This document shows, piece by piece, positions 28,145 through 36,291 of a stretch of 46,432 nt of DNA; positions within the stretch are counted from its first letter, which is position 1; each line of letters starts with the position of its first letter. The stretch comes from Paludibacteraceae bacterium (GTDB taxonomy: Bacteria; Bacteroidota; Bacteroidia; Bacteroidales; Paludibacteraceae), in assembly GCA_017559505.1 (NCBI GenBank), contig JAFYSF010000068.1, positions 1 to 46,432 of the forward strand. Direction: 5' to 3'. The translations under genes and the position numbers were made by a program. The notes under the pieces were generated by a model that saw nothing but the letters and a program-made list of their open reading frames with translations, was not told the DNA's origin and searched no databases.

Positions 28145-29917
28145 ATGATTAAACAATTTAAATCTATAATCGGTATAGTAATTACCGCATTATTATTGTA
28201 CTCTGCTGTAGCAAAAGCTGACGGTGGAGGTGTTACATTGAAGGGTAACTTTCAAACAGATGCTCTTGTTGGTCAAATAGATAGTATAATTGGGGCAAAT
28301 GAGTATAATGGTCCTTTTGTTAGTAATTCATATCTTGACCTTTCTTTAGCAAGTCAATATGTAACTGCAGGTGCTCGTCTTGAATTATTACATTCTCCTC
28401 TACCTGGTTTTGAAGATGCTTTTGCTGGAGGTGGATTGCCAAATGTTTTTGTAACAGGTAAATATAAGTGGTTCGAGGCAACTGTTGGTAATGTTTATGA
28501 CCAATTTGGATCTGGATTTATTTTTAGAGCATACGAAGATCGTCCTCTTGGTGTTGATAATTCTTTGCGAGGTGCTCGCTTGGTATTTACTCCATACAAA
28601 GGTATTCGCTTTAAAGCTCTTGGTGGTATGCAAAGAAAATACTTTAATTATGGTATGGACAACGCATTTGGATTTGATTATTCGCAAGGAGCTGTTATGG
28701 GAGCTGATCTTGAATTAAATATCAATGAATGGTCTAAAACGATGCAAGATGGTGGCTATAATCTCTTGTTTGGAGCTTCTTATGTAAGTAAATATGACCC
28801 AGAAGAAGTTATTCAACCTAGCCCTATGTATAAGTTAAATTTACCTCAATTTGTTGGTGCAGGTGATGTGCGTGTGCGTTTTCAAAAAGGCGGATGGAAT
28901 GCTTTGATTGAATATGCATACAAAGCAAATGATCCATCTGCAGATAATGGTTATATTTATAAACCGGGTCAAGTTGCAATGCTTTCTTTGGCATATTCTC
29001 AAAAGGGTATGAGTTTTATAGTTCAAGCTAAACGTTCAGAGAATATGTCGTTCCGTTCGGATCGTACAGGCTCGGGTATTGGTGGTTTTATTAACCATAT
29101 GCCAGCTTTTTCTATGACACATACCTATGCTCTTGCTGCCATGTATCCATATGCAACTCAATATGGTACTGCTCCGACTGAAAGTAATCCTCATGCTGCT
29201 CGTGGAGAATGGGCATTTCAAGCAGAAGCTCGTTATACGTTTAAACGTAAAACTGCAATGGGTGGTAAATATGGTACTAGTTTCCGTTTGAATGGTACCT
29301 ATATTCGTGGTATTAAGGCTGATCCTATTGCTGTTAACGAATCAGGTACATTACAAGGAACTAATGGTTATACATCTCCATTCTTTGCTATGGGCGATGA
29401 GACATATTATCTTGATGTACACTTGGAATTTGCTAAGAAAATAACAAAAACTTTCTCAATGACTGCATTATATATGTTCCAACAATATAATCAAGCTGTT
29501 GTAGAAGGTCATGGTTGGAATGCTGCAGAAGAAGGTTATGGTTTTAAAGCATCGAAACCAGGTAATATAGTAAATTCAAATATTGCGATTGTTGAATTAA
29601 AATATAAACCTTCTAAAAACATTGGTATGCGTGGAGAGTTACAATATTTACATACTCGTCAAGATCGCGGTCAATGGGTTTATGCATTATACGAAATTTC
29701 GTTGTTCCAACAAGCAATGATTGAGGTTTCTGACCTCTATAATATTGATGCAACAAAACAACACTATTACAAAGTGGCTGCATCATATAACTGGGGTACA
29801 CATCGTGTGCAATTAGCATATGGACGTACACGTGCAGGTTATAACTGTTCAGGTGGTGTTTGTCGTTATGTGCCAGCATCTAAAGGTTTGTCATTGTCAT
29901 ATAGCGTTAGTTTCTAA
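28145..29917 (+). CDS. DUF6029-type outer-membrane beta-barrel protein
   Basis: 590 residues from ATG 28145, chosen because MIKQFKSIIGIVITALLLYSAVAKA is a good signal peptide and upstream in-frame codons lie in the repeat hairpin. The mature part alternates short amphipathic strands rich in aromatic residues (YKWFEATVGNVYDQFG, WNALIEYAYKAND, EWAFQAEARYTFKRK, SLSYSVSF) and ends in phenylalanine, as expected for a large barrel. No TonB box or plug domain. A late CSGGVC pair is a possible disulfide. Resembles the DUF6029 family. Gene 2 of the envelope cluster; the Omp28 lipoprotein starts 19 bases downstream. Confidence 0.8.
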   Translation: MIKQFKSIIGIVITALLLYSAVAKADGGGVTLKGNFQTDALVGQIDSIIGANEYNGPFVSNSYLDLSLASQYVTAGARLELLHSPLPGFEDAFAGGGLPNVFVTGKYKWFEATVGNVYDQFGSGFIFRAYEDRPLGVDNSLRGARLVFTPYKGIRFKALGGMQRKYFNYGMDNAFGFDYSQGAVMGADLELNINEWSKTMQDGGYNLLFGASYVSKYDPEEVIQPSPMYKLNLPQFVGAGDVRVRFQKGGWNALIEYAYKANDPSADNGYIYKPGQVAMLSLAYSQKGMSFIVQAKRSENMSFRSDRTGSGIGGFINHMPAFSMTHTYALAAMYPYATQYGTAPTESNPHAARGEWAFQAEARYTFKRKTAMGGKYGTSFRLNGTYIRGIKADPIAVNESGTLQGTNGYTSPFFAMGDETYYLDVHLEFAKKITKTFSMTALYMFQQYNQAVVEGHGWNAAEEGYGFKASKPGNIVNSNIAIVELKYKPSKNIGMRGELQYLHTRQDRGQWVYALYEISLFQQAMIEVSDLYNIDATKQHYYKVAASYNWGTHRVQLAYGRTRAGYNCSGGVCRYVPASKGLSLSYSVSF

Positions 29918-29936
29918 TCCTCAATTTATTTAAATT

Positions 29937-30743
29937 ATGAAAATAAAAAGTTTGATTTTTGCTGTTTTTGCAACTATAGGATTATTTGTAGCATGTGAAG
30001 TAGTGCCAGAGAACGAGAGATTAGAGGTTGTTGAAATGGAACCATCAGAACGAAATGTGCTTTTGTTGGAGTTTACAGGATGGAAATGTGTTAATTGCCC
30101 AAGTGCAGCAATTGTAGCTCATACATTGGTGTCGGCTCTTAATGAAAATATAGTTGTTGTGGCAATGCACCCAGAGGGTCATGGGTTTACATCTCCAGAA
30201 AATTCAGTTAATGCTTTGAGTACAGCTGAAGCTATGGAATATTTGAAATTTTATGGAGGGTCTTCTGCGACTGCATTCCCTACAGGAGTTGTAAATGGAT
30301 GTAAATTTGACAATGAATATCTTCAAGGAAAAGATGAATGGATTGCTCAGGTGATGGAACAACGAGCTATTATGCCTGATTGTCATATAAATTTGACATA
30401 TTCAAAAGAAAATGGTCATAATGTTGTGGCTACACTTACGCCAGATACATTAATGAATTATAATGTTTCGTTGCAAATGTGGTTGGTTGAAAATAATATT
30501 GTTGCTCCACAGGCTTCACAAGGAAATAATTATGTTCATCAGCATGTATTCCGTAAATCTTTGAACTCTTTATGGGGAGATGAGTTGGGTTTGTTGTCAG
30601 GAACTACAACTAAAGAGTATTCTTTTGAGATAGAGTCTCGTTATGTTGCAGATAATTGTGCAGTAGTTGCGGTACTTATTAATACAGATACTAAAGAAGT
30701 TATACAAGCAGCTCAAGTTGCTTTAGGTCAAGCAGCTTATTAA
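29937..30743 (+). CDS. Omp28-related lipoprotein with thioredoxin-like CxxC
   Basis: 268 residues. Lipoprotein signal MKIKSLIFAVFATIGLFVAC with lipobox FVAC at the end. An Omp28-type domain begins VLLLEFTGWKCVNCPSA, with CVNC at 51-54 placed like a thioredoxin active site; a cis-Pro-like AFPTGVVNG follows. The family (Porphyromonas Omp28) is surface-located and of uncertain function. Closely coupled to the DUF6029 barrel, 19 bases. Confidence 0.87.
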   Translation: MKIKSLIFAVFATIGLFVACEVVPENERLEVVEMEPSERNVLLLEFTGWKCVNCPSAAIVAHTLVSALNENIVVVAMHPEGHGFTSPENSVNALSTAEAMEYLKFYGGSSATAFPTGVVNGCKFDNEYLQGKDEWIAQVMEQRAIMPDCHINLTYSKENGHNVVATLTPDTLMNYNVSLQMWLVENNIVAPQASQGNNYVHQHVFRKSLNSLWGDELGLLSGTTTKEYSFEIESRYVADNCAVVAVLINTDTKEVIQAAQVALGQAAY

Positions 30744-30811
30744 TTTTTAGAATTTAATTTATTATTAATCAGAGAGGGTGTCCCCTTTCAATAAAACAAA
30801 TTAAGAGAATT

Positions 30812-31306
30812 ATGAAATCATTGAAATTTTTATTTGTTGCAGTGTTGGCTGCATTTACTTTTGTTAGTTGTGATCAAAAACCAGAACAAAATTTGGAGCA
30901 CAAAGGTCCAATCGTTCTTAATTGGGGTAAAGCATCAGATGTAAATGGTAAAACATTTGAAATTGGTATGGATAATTGGAGTGCAGATACATATGAACTT
31001 ATTGTGCACGTTGAATTAACAAACACATTGTCAGATTCAAAAACATTTACTATAAAAGAAGTTCGTGGATATGATCTTACTACTGCTTTTGCTTCTTTGT
31101 GTACATCTCAATGTATGCCAGGAAATAGTCAAGAAGAACAAAATTGGGAAATAGGTACTGTAGATGCTGGTGATATGATGCAAGTTGATTTGCATTTGGC
31201 TCCAATGGTAGAAACTGCAACAACTTTCCCTGTTGAATTTACATTTTCTGATGGTACAGACAATGTAACATTTACACTTAAATACAACTATACTCCAGCG
31301 GAATAA
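30812..31306 (+). CDS. Small lipoprotein, function unknown
   Basis: 164 residues. Signal MKSLKFLFVAVLAAFTFVSC with lipobox FVSC. The rest is beta-rich (GPIVLNWGKASDVNGKTFEI, DTYELIVHVELTNT, ATTFPVEFTFSDGTDNVTFTLKY) and probably one immunoglobulin-like sandwich. It contains CTSQC (about 98-102), a likely disulfide pair that could be a substrate of its CxxC neighbours (inference). Fourth gene of the cluster. Confidence 0.8.
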   Translation: MKSLKFLFVAVLAAFTFVSCDQKPEQNLEHKGPIVLNWGKASDVNGKTFEIGMDNWSADTYELIVHVELTNTLSDSKTFTIKEVRGYDLTTAFASLCTSQCMPGNSQEEQNWEIGTVDAGDMMQVDLHLAPMVETATTFPVEFTFSDGTDNVTFTLKYNYTPAE

Positions 31307-31328
31307 TAGGTGTGTGATAAATAAAAAT

Positions 31329-31360
31329 GCGGGGGCTCGGTGTGGGCACTCCGCTTTTTT
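31329..31360 (+). terminator. Hairpin with T-run between lipoprotein and second Omp28 gene
   Basis: GCGGGG (31329-31334) pairs with CTCCGC (31349-31354), then six T. It probably reduces read-through to the last gene of the cluster. Confidence 0.65.
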
Positions 31361-31385
31361 GGTAAAATAATAAAATAAGGAAAAT

Positions 31386-33335
31386 ATGAGAAAAACAATT
31401 CTTTTTGTAGCGTTGTTGTGTGGAGTATTGTTGGTTTCGGCACAAAATACAATTGACACAACTAATCAAGCTATTTTGAAATATTGTAGCGATGAGATAT
31501 TGTCAGCTGCAGGTAATGATAAGTCTCAGGTGGAATATGCACAGTCTGCTGCAATTAAATTTACATCAAGCCAATTGAGGTTGTATAAAGGTAATTATGT
31601 GGTGAAGATGGCTGTAGGTTTGGCTAAAGACAAAGAATGGACTCCAGAGTCTGTATCTAGCCTTAAGTTCTGGATTCGTAAAACATTGAAGGGTGATAAC
31701 CTTTGGGAGCAAGATTACGATGTCGAGAAAATTGTGTTTGGCGAATGGAATGAGTTAGTATTTGATGAGTTTTTTTCTATAGATGCTTTCTCTGATTTGT
31801 ATTTTGGTTATACAATCAATTGTGGTGGTTTACCAATTGGTGGTGATGGTAATAATTTATCGCCAAATAGTAATGCTACGTATATTTATGATGTAGATGG
31901 AGACAAATGGATCTCTTATAAAAATTGTGGTAATTGGTCTATTAGAATTACAATATCTGGTGATAATATGCCATCATACAATCTTGCGATGAATGCGTTA
32001 CGCACAGTAGAATTTGCGCGTACAGATTCAAAATTTGATGCAATAGCAAATATTTCGAATACAACAGATAAAGAGGTTACATCATTTGATTTTGTAGTAT
32101 ATAAAGGTGCAGAAGATGTGTATCGTAAAACAGTATTGTTGTCGGATGTAATGAATGGAGCAGAAAAGCCACAGCCAGTAAATGTTTTGAAGAATGGTGA
32201 ATCTGCTAATGTATTCATAGAAGGCATTCAATTCGCAGAAGAGGGAGTATATGATGTGACTTATACAATTGAAAATATCAATGGTAATGATAAGGATGAT
32301 AATGAGGTAGATAGTAAAATTGTGAAACAGACTTATGTTTCTAATGAGTTTGAAAATAAAGTTGTGATGCTTGAAATGTTTTCAGGTACAATGTGTTCAA
32401 ATTGTCCTGCAGGACATAATTATTTGCATCATGCAATTGATGAATTGGGTGTAGAAAATTATGTTTGGGCTATTCATCATGCGGGTTATAATGCATCTGA
32501 GCTTACTGTTGATGAAAGTTCTAATGCTGTAGCTTTTTACGGGGCATCAATGACTTATGCCCCTGGTGTTATGCTTGACCGTATTAATCTTTTGAATGTT
32601 GGTGTAACTTCTTCTAATGGTGCTGATGGTCCTGTATTTAGCGTTAACGAGGTAGGAAAGCGTAAAGCATTGGAATCATATATGACATTGATCCAAAAGA
32701 ATATGTCGCCTGTGGCATTGGATGTGTATTTTACACTTAATGAAGCAACTCGTGAACTTGAGGTTACAGTTGAGGGTGAGTTATTAGGAGATTTTACAGC
32801 ACAAAATCTTCGTGTTGGTGTAATTACTATTGAAGACAGTATTAAAGGTACTCAAGCTGGTGTGTCAGGTAAATATAAACATACACATATTATCCGTTCG
32901 TTTATGACTTCGGCTTTTGGTGAAACTGTGACATTGTCGGATGGAGCGTTCTATAAAGATTTTAGCCAAACATTGAAAGATAAGTTTGTGTTGGATAATA
33001 TGCGTTTGGCTGTATGGGTTGGTCGTAATGCTAGTGAAGCAAATATTAATGGATTTGAGATTTATCAAGCATACGAAGTGAAACTGACAGATCGTCCTTA
33101 TACTGCAGTTGAGTTTGTGTCAGATGATACACAGCTTGTTGTTTATCAAGAAGGTGAGTATTTGTATGTTAAAGGCATTGCTGGAGGAGATGTGTTGTCG
33201 GTTTACACAATGGAAGGAAAACTTGCGATGCAGCAAACTGCAGATGCAGATGCAGCACAAATAGATTTGAGCGGTTTAACAAAAGGTGCTTATTTGTTGC
33301 AAACAAATGGTTCGTATGTTAAATTTGTGAAATAA
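31386..33335 (+). CDS. Omp28-family protein with C-terminal T9SS sorting domain
   Basis: 649 residues. Signal peptide MRKTILFVALLCGVLLVSAQ; a beta-sandwich N-terminal part (about 25-315); the Omp28/thioredoxin-like domain from VVMLEMFSGTMCSNCPAGH with CSNC at 337-340; a further beta domain; and residues about 585-649 forming a type A T9SS sorting domain (LYVKGIAGGDVLSVYTMEGK, IDLSGLTKGAYLLQTNGSYVKFVK). It is thus predicted to cross the outer membrane by T9SS and be cell-surface attached or released. Last gene of the cluster, followed by a terminator. Confidence 0.9.
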   Translation: MRKTILFVALLCGVLLVSAQNTIDTTNQAILKYCSDEILSAAGNDKSQVEYAQSAAIKFTSSQLRLYKGNYVVKMAVGLAKDKEWTPESVSSLKFWIRKTLKGDNLWEQDYDVEKIVFGEWNELVFDEFFSIDAFSDLYFGYTINCGGLPIGGDGNNLSPNSNATYIYDVDGDKWISYKNCGNWSIRITISGDNMPSYNLAMNALRTVEFARTDSKFDAIANISNTTDKEVTSFDFVVYKGAEDVYRKTVLLSDVMNGAEKPQPVNVLKNGESANVFIEGIQFAEEGVYDVTYTIENINGNDKDDNEVDSKIVKQTYVSNEFENKVVMLEMFSGTMCSNCPAGHNYLHHAIDELGVENYVWAIHHAGYNASELTVDESSNAVAFYGASMTYAPGVMLDRINLLNVGVTSSNGADGPVFSVNEVGKRKALESYMTLIQKNMSPVALDVYFTLNEATRELEVTVEGELLGDFTAQNLRVGVITIEDSIKGTQAGVSGKYKHTHIIRSFMTSAFGETVTLSDGAFYKDFSQTLKDKFVLDNMRLAVWVGRNASEANINGFEIYQAYEVKLTDRPYTAVEFVSDDTQLVVYQEGEYLYVKGIAGGDVLSVYTMEGKLAMQQTADADAAQIDLSGLTKGAYLLQTNGSYVKFVK

Positions 33336-33353
33336 TAATTGTGGATATTTATA

Positions 33354-33393
33354 AAAAAATAGGCTAGCCTTGAAAGGTTAGCCTATTTTTTAT
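33354..33393. terminator. Bidirectional terminator after the Omp28-T9SS gene
   Basis: AAAAAATAGGCTAGCCT pairs with AGGTTAGCCTATTTTTT with one wobble; A-run and T-run at the two ends. It can also stop the minus-strand tRNA-Arg transcript. Confidence 0.88.
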
Positions 33394-33408
33394 TTGTGTA
33401 TTAGTTTG

Positions 33409-33480
33409 TACTCCCATGCGGAATCGAACCGCAACCAAAGGAACCGGAATCCTTCATTCTATCCATTAAACTATGGGAGC
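33409..33480 (-). tRNA. tRNA-Arg (anticodon CCG)
   Basis: On the minus strand GCTCCCA pairs with TGGGAGT (G-U closing pair). The anticodon stem AAGGA/TCCTT holds loop TTCCGGT, anticodon CCG; T arm GCGGTTCGATTCCGC; discriminator A. CCA is not encoded. It lies between the envelope cluster and pnp. Confidence 0.93.
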
Positions 33481-33514
33481 GTTTTTATAGTGGGTAGTGT
33501 ATAGAGTATAATAT

Positions 33515-33548
33515 AAAAAGGTGGTATCATCCTCGATACCACCTTTTT
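33515..33548 (-). terminator. Terminator of pnp
   Basis: A perfect 14-bp stem (33515-33528 with 33535-33548) with loop ATCCTC; T-run on the minus strand, nine bases past the pnp stop. Confidence 0.9.
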
Positions 33549-33556
33549 TTTATGAA

Positions 33557-35842
33557 TTAGAATTCAATTGTTTCGTCGTTTTGTGGTGCTGTAGGCTGTT
33601 CTGCTGGGCGTTCGTTGTTCTCTGGGCGAGGACGGCGTTCTCCACGTTCTTGACGCTCAGGACGTGGGCGACGTTCGCCACGTTCTTGACGCTCTGGGCG
33701 AGGACGGCGTTCTTGCTCTACATAGCCTTCAGGTTTTTCTTTCAATACTTTTGCTGAGAGTTTGAATTTGCTTGTTTTTGGGTCGATTTCGAGGAGTTTA
33801 ACGTCGATTTTGTCGCCTTCTTTGATGCCAGTTTCTTCCATTGTTTCGAAACGACGCCAGTCGATTTCAGAGATGTGGAGAAGACCTTCTTTGCCTGGCA
33901 TGAACTCTACGAAGCAGCCGTAAGCCATGATAGATTTAACTTTTGCAGTGTAAGTTTCGCCTACTTCAGGGATTGCTACGATAGCTTTAATTTGAGCTAC
34001 TGCAGAGTCGATTTGTGCTTTGTTAGTACCTGCGATTTCTACGCGACCACCTTCTTCAACTTCTTCGATAGTAACTACTGCACCTGATTCAGCTTGGATG
34101 CCTTGGATGATTTTACCGCCAGGGCCAATAACAGCACCGATGAGTTCTTTAGGAATCATCATAGTTACGATGCGAGGAGCATGTGGTTTGAGGTCTGGAC
34201 GTGGTTCTGCAAGAGTTTCTTGGATTTTGTCGAGGATGTGCATACGTCCGTCGCGAGCTTGTTGAAGTGCTTTTTCGAGGATTTCGTAGCTAAGACCGTC
34301 GACTTTGATGTCCATTTGAGTAGCAGTGATACCGTCGCGAGTACCTGTTACTTTGAAGTCCATATCGCCAAGGTGGTCCTCGTCGCCGAGAATGTCGCTG
34401 AGGACAGCGTAGTTGGTACCTTTGTTTTCAGAGATAAGACCCATTGCGATACCTGTTACAGGTTTGTGGATAGGCACACCAGCATCCATAAGGGCAAGAC
34501 AGCCTGCACATACAGTTGCCATAGAAGATGAACCGTTAGATTCGAGGATATCTGATACTACGCGTACTACGTAAGGGTAGTCAGTTGGGATCATTGGTTT
34601 GAGGGCGCGATAAGCGAGGTTACCGTGGCCGATTTCGCGACGGCCGATACCACGAGATGCGCGAGCTTCGCCTGTAGAGAATGGAGGGAAGTTGTAGTGG
34701 AGGATGAAGCGGTCGCGACCTACGATGAGGGCTTCGTCAACGATTTTTTCATCCATTTTAGTGCCGAGAGTAACTGTACTCAAAGATTGAGTTTCGCCAC
34801 GAGTGAAGACTGCTGAGCCGTGAGGGCCTGGGAGGTAACCTACTTCTGACCAGATTGGGCGGATTTCAGTTGTTTTACGGCCATCGAGGCGTTTGCCTTC
34901 GTCGAGGATAGAGCGACGCATTGCTTCTTTTTCTACGTCGTGGTAGTAGCGAGCGATGAGTGCGCCTTTTTCTTCGAGTTCTTCTTCAGAGAAGTTGGCT
35001 TTGTATTCTTCGAGGACTGCTGCGAAGTTTTCTGCGCGAGAGTGTTTGTCGTCGTTGCAAGAAGTTGCTACGGCGTATGCTTTAGCATAAGTTTTTTCGC
35101 GAACGTCGCGACGGAGGTCTTCGTCGTTTTCTTCGTGGCAGTAAACGCGTTTAACAGTTTTGCCTGCAGCTTCCATGAGTTCGAGCTGAGTTTGGCAGTG
35201 AACTTTGATAGCTTCGTGAGCTACTTTGAGACCTTCGAGGAGGTCGGCTTCAGAAACTTCTTTCATTTCGCCTTCCACCATCATGATGTTGTCGAGAGTA
35301 GCTGCAACCATGATGTCCATGTCGGCTTTTTCGAGTTCGGCGAAAGTAGGGTTGATGACGTATTTGCCATCGATACGTGCTACGCGAACTTCAGAGATTG
35401 GTCCGTTGAAAGGAACGTCAGATACTGCGAGGGCAGCAGAAGCTGCAAGACCTGCGAGAGCGTCAGGCATGTCGATGCCATCGGCAGAGTATAGAGTTAC
35501 GTTAACGAAAGTTTCGGCATGATAATCGTCTGGGAAGAGTGGACGGAGAGCGCGGTCAACGAGACGAGAAACGAGGATTTCGTAGTCGCTTGAACGACCT
35601 TCGCGACGAGTGAAACCGCCAGGGAAACGACCATTAGAGGCGAATTTTTCTTTATAGTCCACAGAAAGTGGCATGAAATCAGTGCCAGGAACAGCATCTT
35701 TTGCGCTACATACAGTAGCGAGCAACATTGTTTTACCCATTGTGAGCATTACGGCACCATCGGCTTGTTTAGCGAGTTTGCCTGTCTCGAGGGTAATGGT
35801 ACGGCCATCACCGAGTGTGATGGTTTTTGTAACTACATTCAT
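33557..35842 (-). CDS. pnp: Polyribonucleotide nucleotidyltransferase (PNPase)
   Basis: 761 residues. Two RNase PH domains ([28 protein letters not shown] in the first; [17 protein letters not shown] through [13 protein letters not shown] and [19 protein letters not shown] in the second), then KH ([21 protein letters not shown]) and S1 ([31 protein letters not shown]). It degrades RNA 3'-to-5' using phosphate. Beyond S1 is a tail of about 50 residues with an Arg/Pro/Glu repeat of 12 residues ([12 protein letters not shown] twice plus a partial copy) that likely binds RNA or protein partners. Start ATG 35842. Confidence 0.97.
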   Translation of the reverse strand: MNVVTKTITLGDGRTITLETGKLAKQADGAVMLTMGKTMLLATVCSAKDAVPGTDFMPLSVDYKEKFASNGRFPGGFTRREGRSSDYEILVSRLVDRALRPLFPDDYHAETFVNVTLYSADGIDMPDALAGLAASAALAVSDVPFNGPISEVRVARIDGKYVINPTFAELEKADMDIMVAATLDNIMMVEGEMKEVSEADLLEGLKVAHEAIKVHCQTQLELMEAAGKTVKRVYCHEENDEDLRRDVREKTYAKAYAVATSCNDDKHSRAENFAAVLEEYKANFSEEELEEKGALIARYYHDVEKEAMRRSILDEGKRLDGRKTTEIRPIWSEVGYLPGPHGSAVFTRGETQSLSTVTLGTKMDEKIVDEALIVGRDRFILHYNFPPFSTGEARASRGIGRREIGHGNLAYRALKPMIPTDYPYVVRVVSDILESNGSSSMATVCAGCLALMDAGVPIHKPVTGIAMGLISENKGTNYAVLSDILGDEDHLGDMDFKVTGTRDGITATQMDIKVDGLSYEILEKALQQARDGRMHILDKIQETLAEPRPDLKPHAPRIVTMMIPKELIGAVIGPGGKIIQGIQAESGAVVTIEEVEEGGRVEIAGTNKAQIDSAVAQIKAIVAIPEVGETYTAKVKSIMAYGCFVEFMPGKEGLLHISEIDWRRFETMEETGIKEGDKIDVKLLEIDPKTSKFKLSAKVLKEKPEGYVEQERRPRPERQERGERRPRPERQERGERRPRPENNERPAEQPTAPQNDETIEF

Positions 35843-35882
35843 AAAGTTTACAATTATATATTTATATTCTCAAAAAACTTTG

Positions 35883-35890
35883 CAAAGTTA
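35883..35890 (-). promoter_or_regulatory. -7 element of pnp
   Basis: TAACTTTG followed by GC on the minus strand, about 40 bases before the pnp ATG. The rest of the spacer 35891-36221 is repeat arrays without genes. Confidence 0.6.
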
Positions 35891-36014
35891 CAAAAAAATA
35901 TTGAGATTGGCAAGTGTTTTTTTTAGGTTATATTTTTATTGTAAAATTAAGACAAAATTGCAAAATTTTTGATGTGGAAAGTTGGTGGTTTTTAGAGTGA
36001 GTTTTTTGTAGATT

Positions 36015-36068
36015 TTCTAGATGCTCTAGGTGCTCTAGATTTTCTAGATGTTTTAGGTGTTCTAGGAG
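36015..36068 (+). repeat. 9-bp tandem repeat (TTCTAGATG), third site
   Basis: Six units: TTCTAGATG, CTCTAGGTG, CTCTAGATT, TTCTAGATG, TTTTAGGTG, TTCTAGGAG, then a purine-rich GGGGGAGGAGGGTGG stretch. Followed 36 bases later by the 11-mer array. Confidence 0.88.
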
Positions 36069-36104
36069 GGGGAGGAGGGTGGATGGGTTATGCGCAGATA
36101 AGGT

Positions 36105-36170
36105 TATAGTATATTTATAGTATGTTTATAGTATATTTATCCTATATTTATGGTATATTTATCCTATGTT
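36105..36170 (+). repeat. 11-bp tandem repeat (TATAGTATATT), copy 3
   Basis: Six 11-mers: TATAGTATATT, TATAGTATGTT, TATAGTATATT, TATCCTATATT, TATGGTATATT, TATCCTATGTT. The first four are identical in order to copy 1, so the array was copied as a block. Confidence 0.9.
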
Positions 36171-36181
36171 GAAGATAAGTA

Positions 36182-36216
36182 GAGGGTAAGGAGTAGGGAG
36201 TAGGGAGCAGGGAGTA
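36182..36216 (+). repeat. 7-bp tandem repeat (GGGAGTA), copy 3
   Basis: GAGGGTA, AGGAGTA, GGGAGTA, GGGAGCA, GGGAGTA, then GGGAG and directly the phoH terminator. Same placement as copy 1 relative to mdh. Confidence 0.88.
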
Positions 36217-36221
36217 GGGAG

Positions 36222-36255
36222 AAAAAAGGCTGAGCCAAATTTTGGCTCAGCCTTT
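36222..36255 (-). terminator. Terminator of the PIN-PhoH gene
   Basis: 15 complementary bases on each side (36225-36239 with 36241-36255), preceded by AAAAAA that becomes the T-run on the minus strand. It lies 37 bases after the stop. Confidence 0.9.
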
Positions 36256-36291
36256 GGGGGAGGGTGTTATGTGTGGTTTTATAGATGTTTC

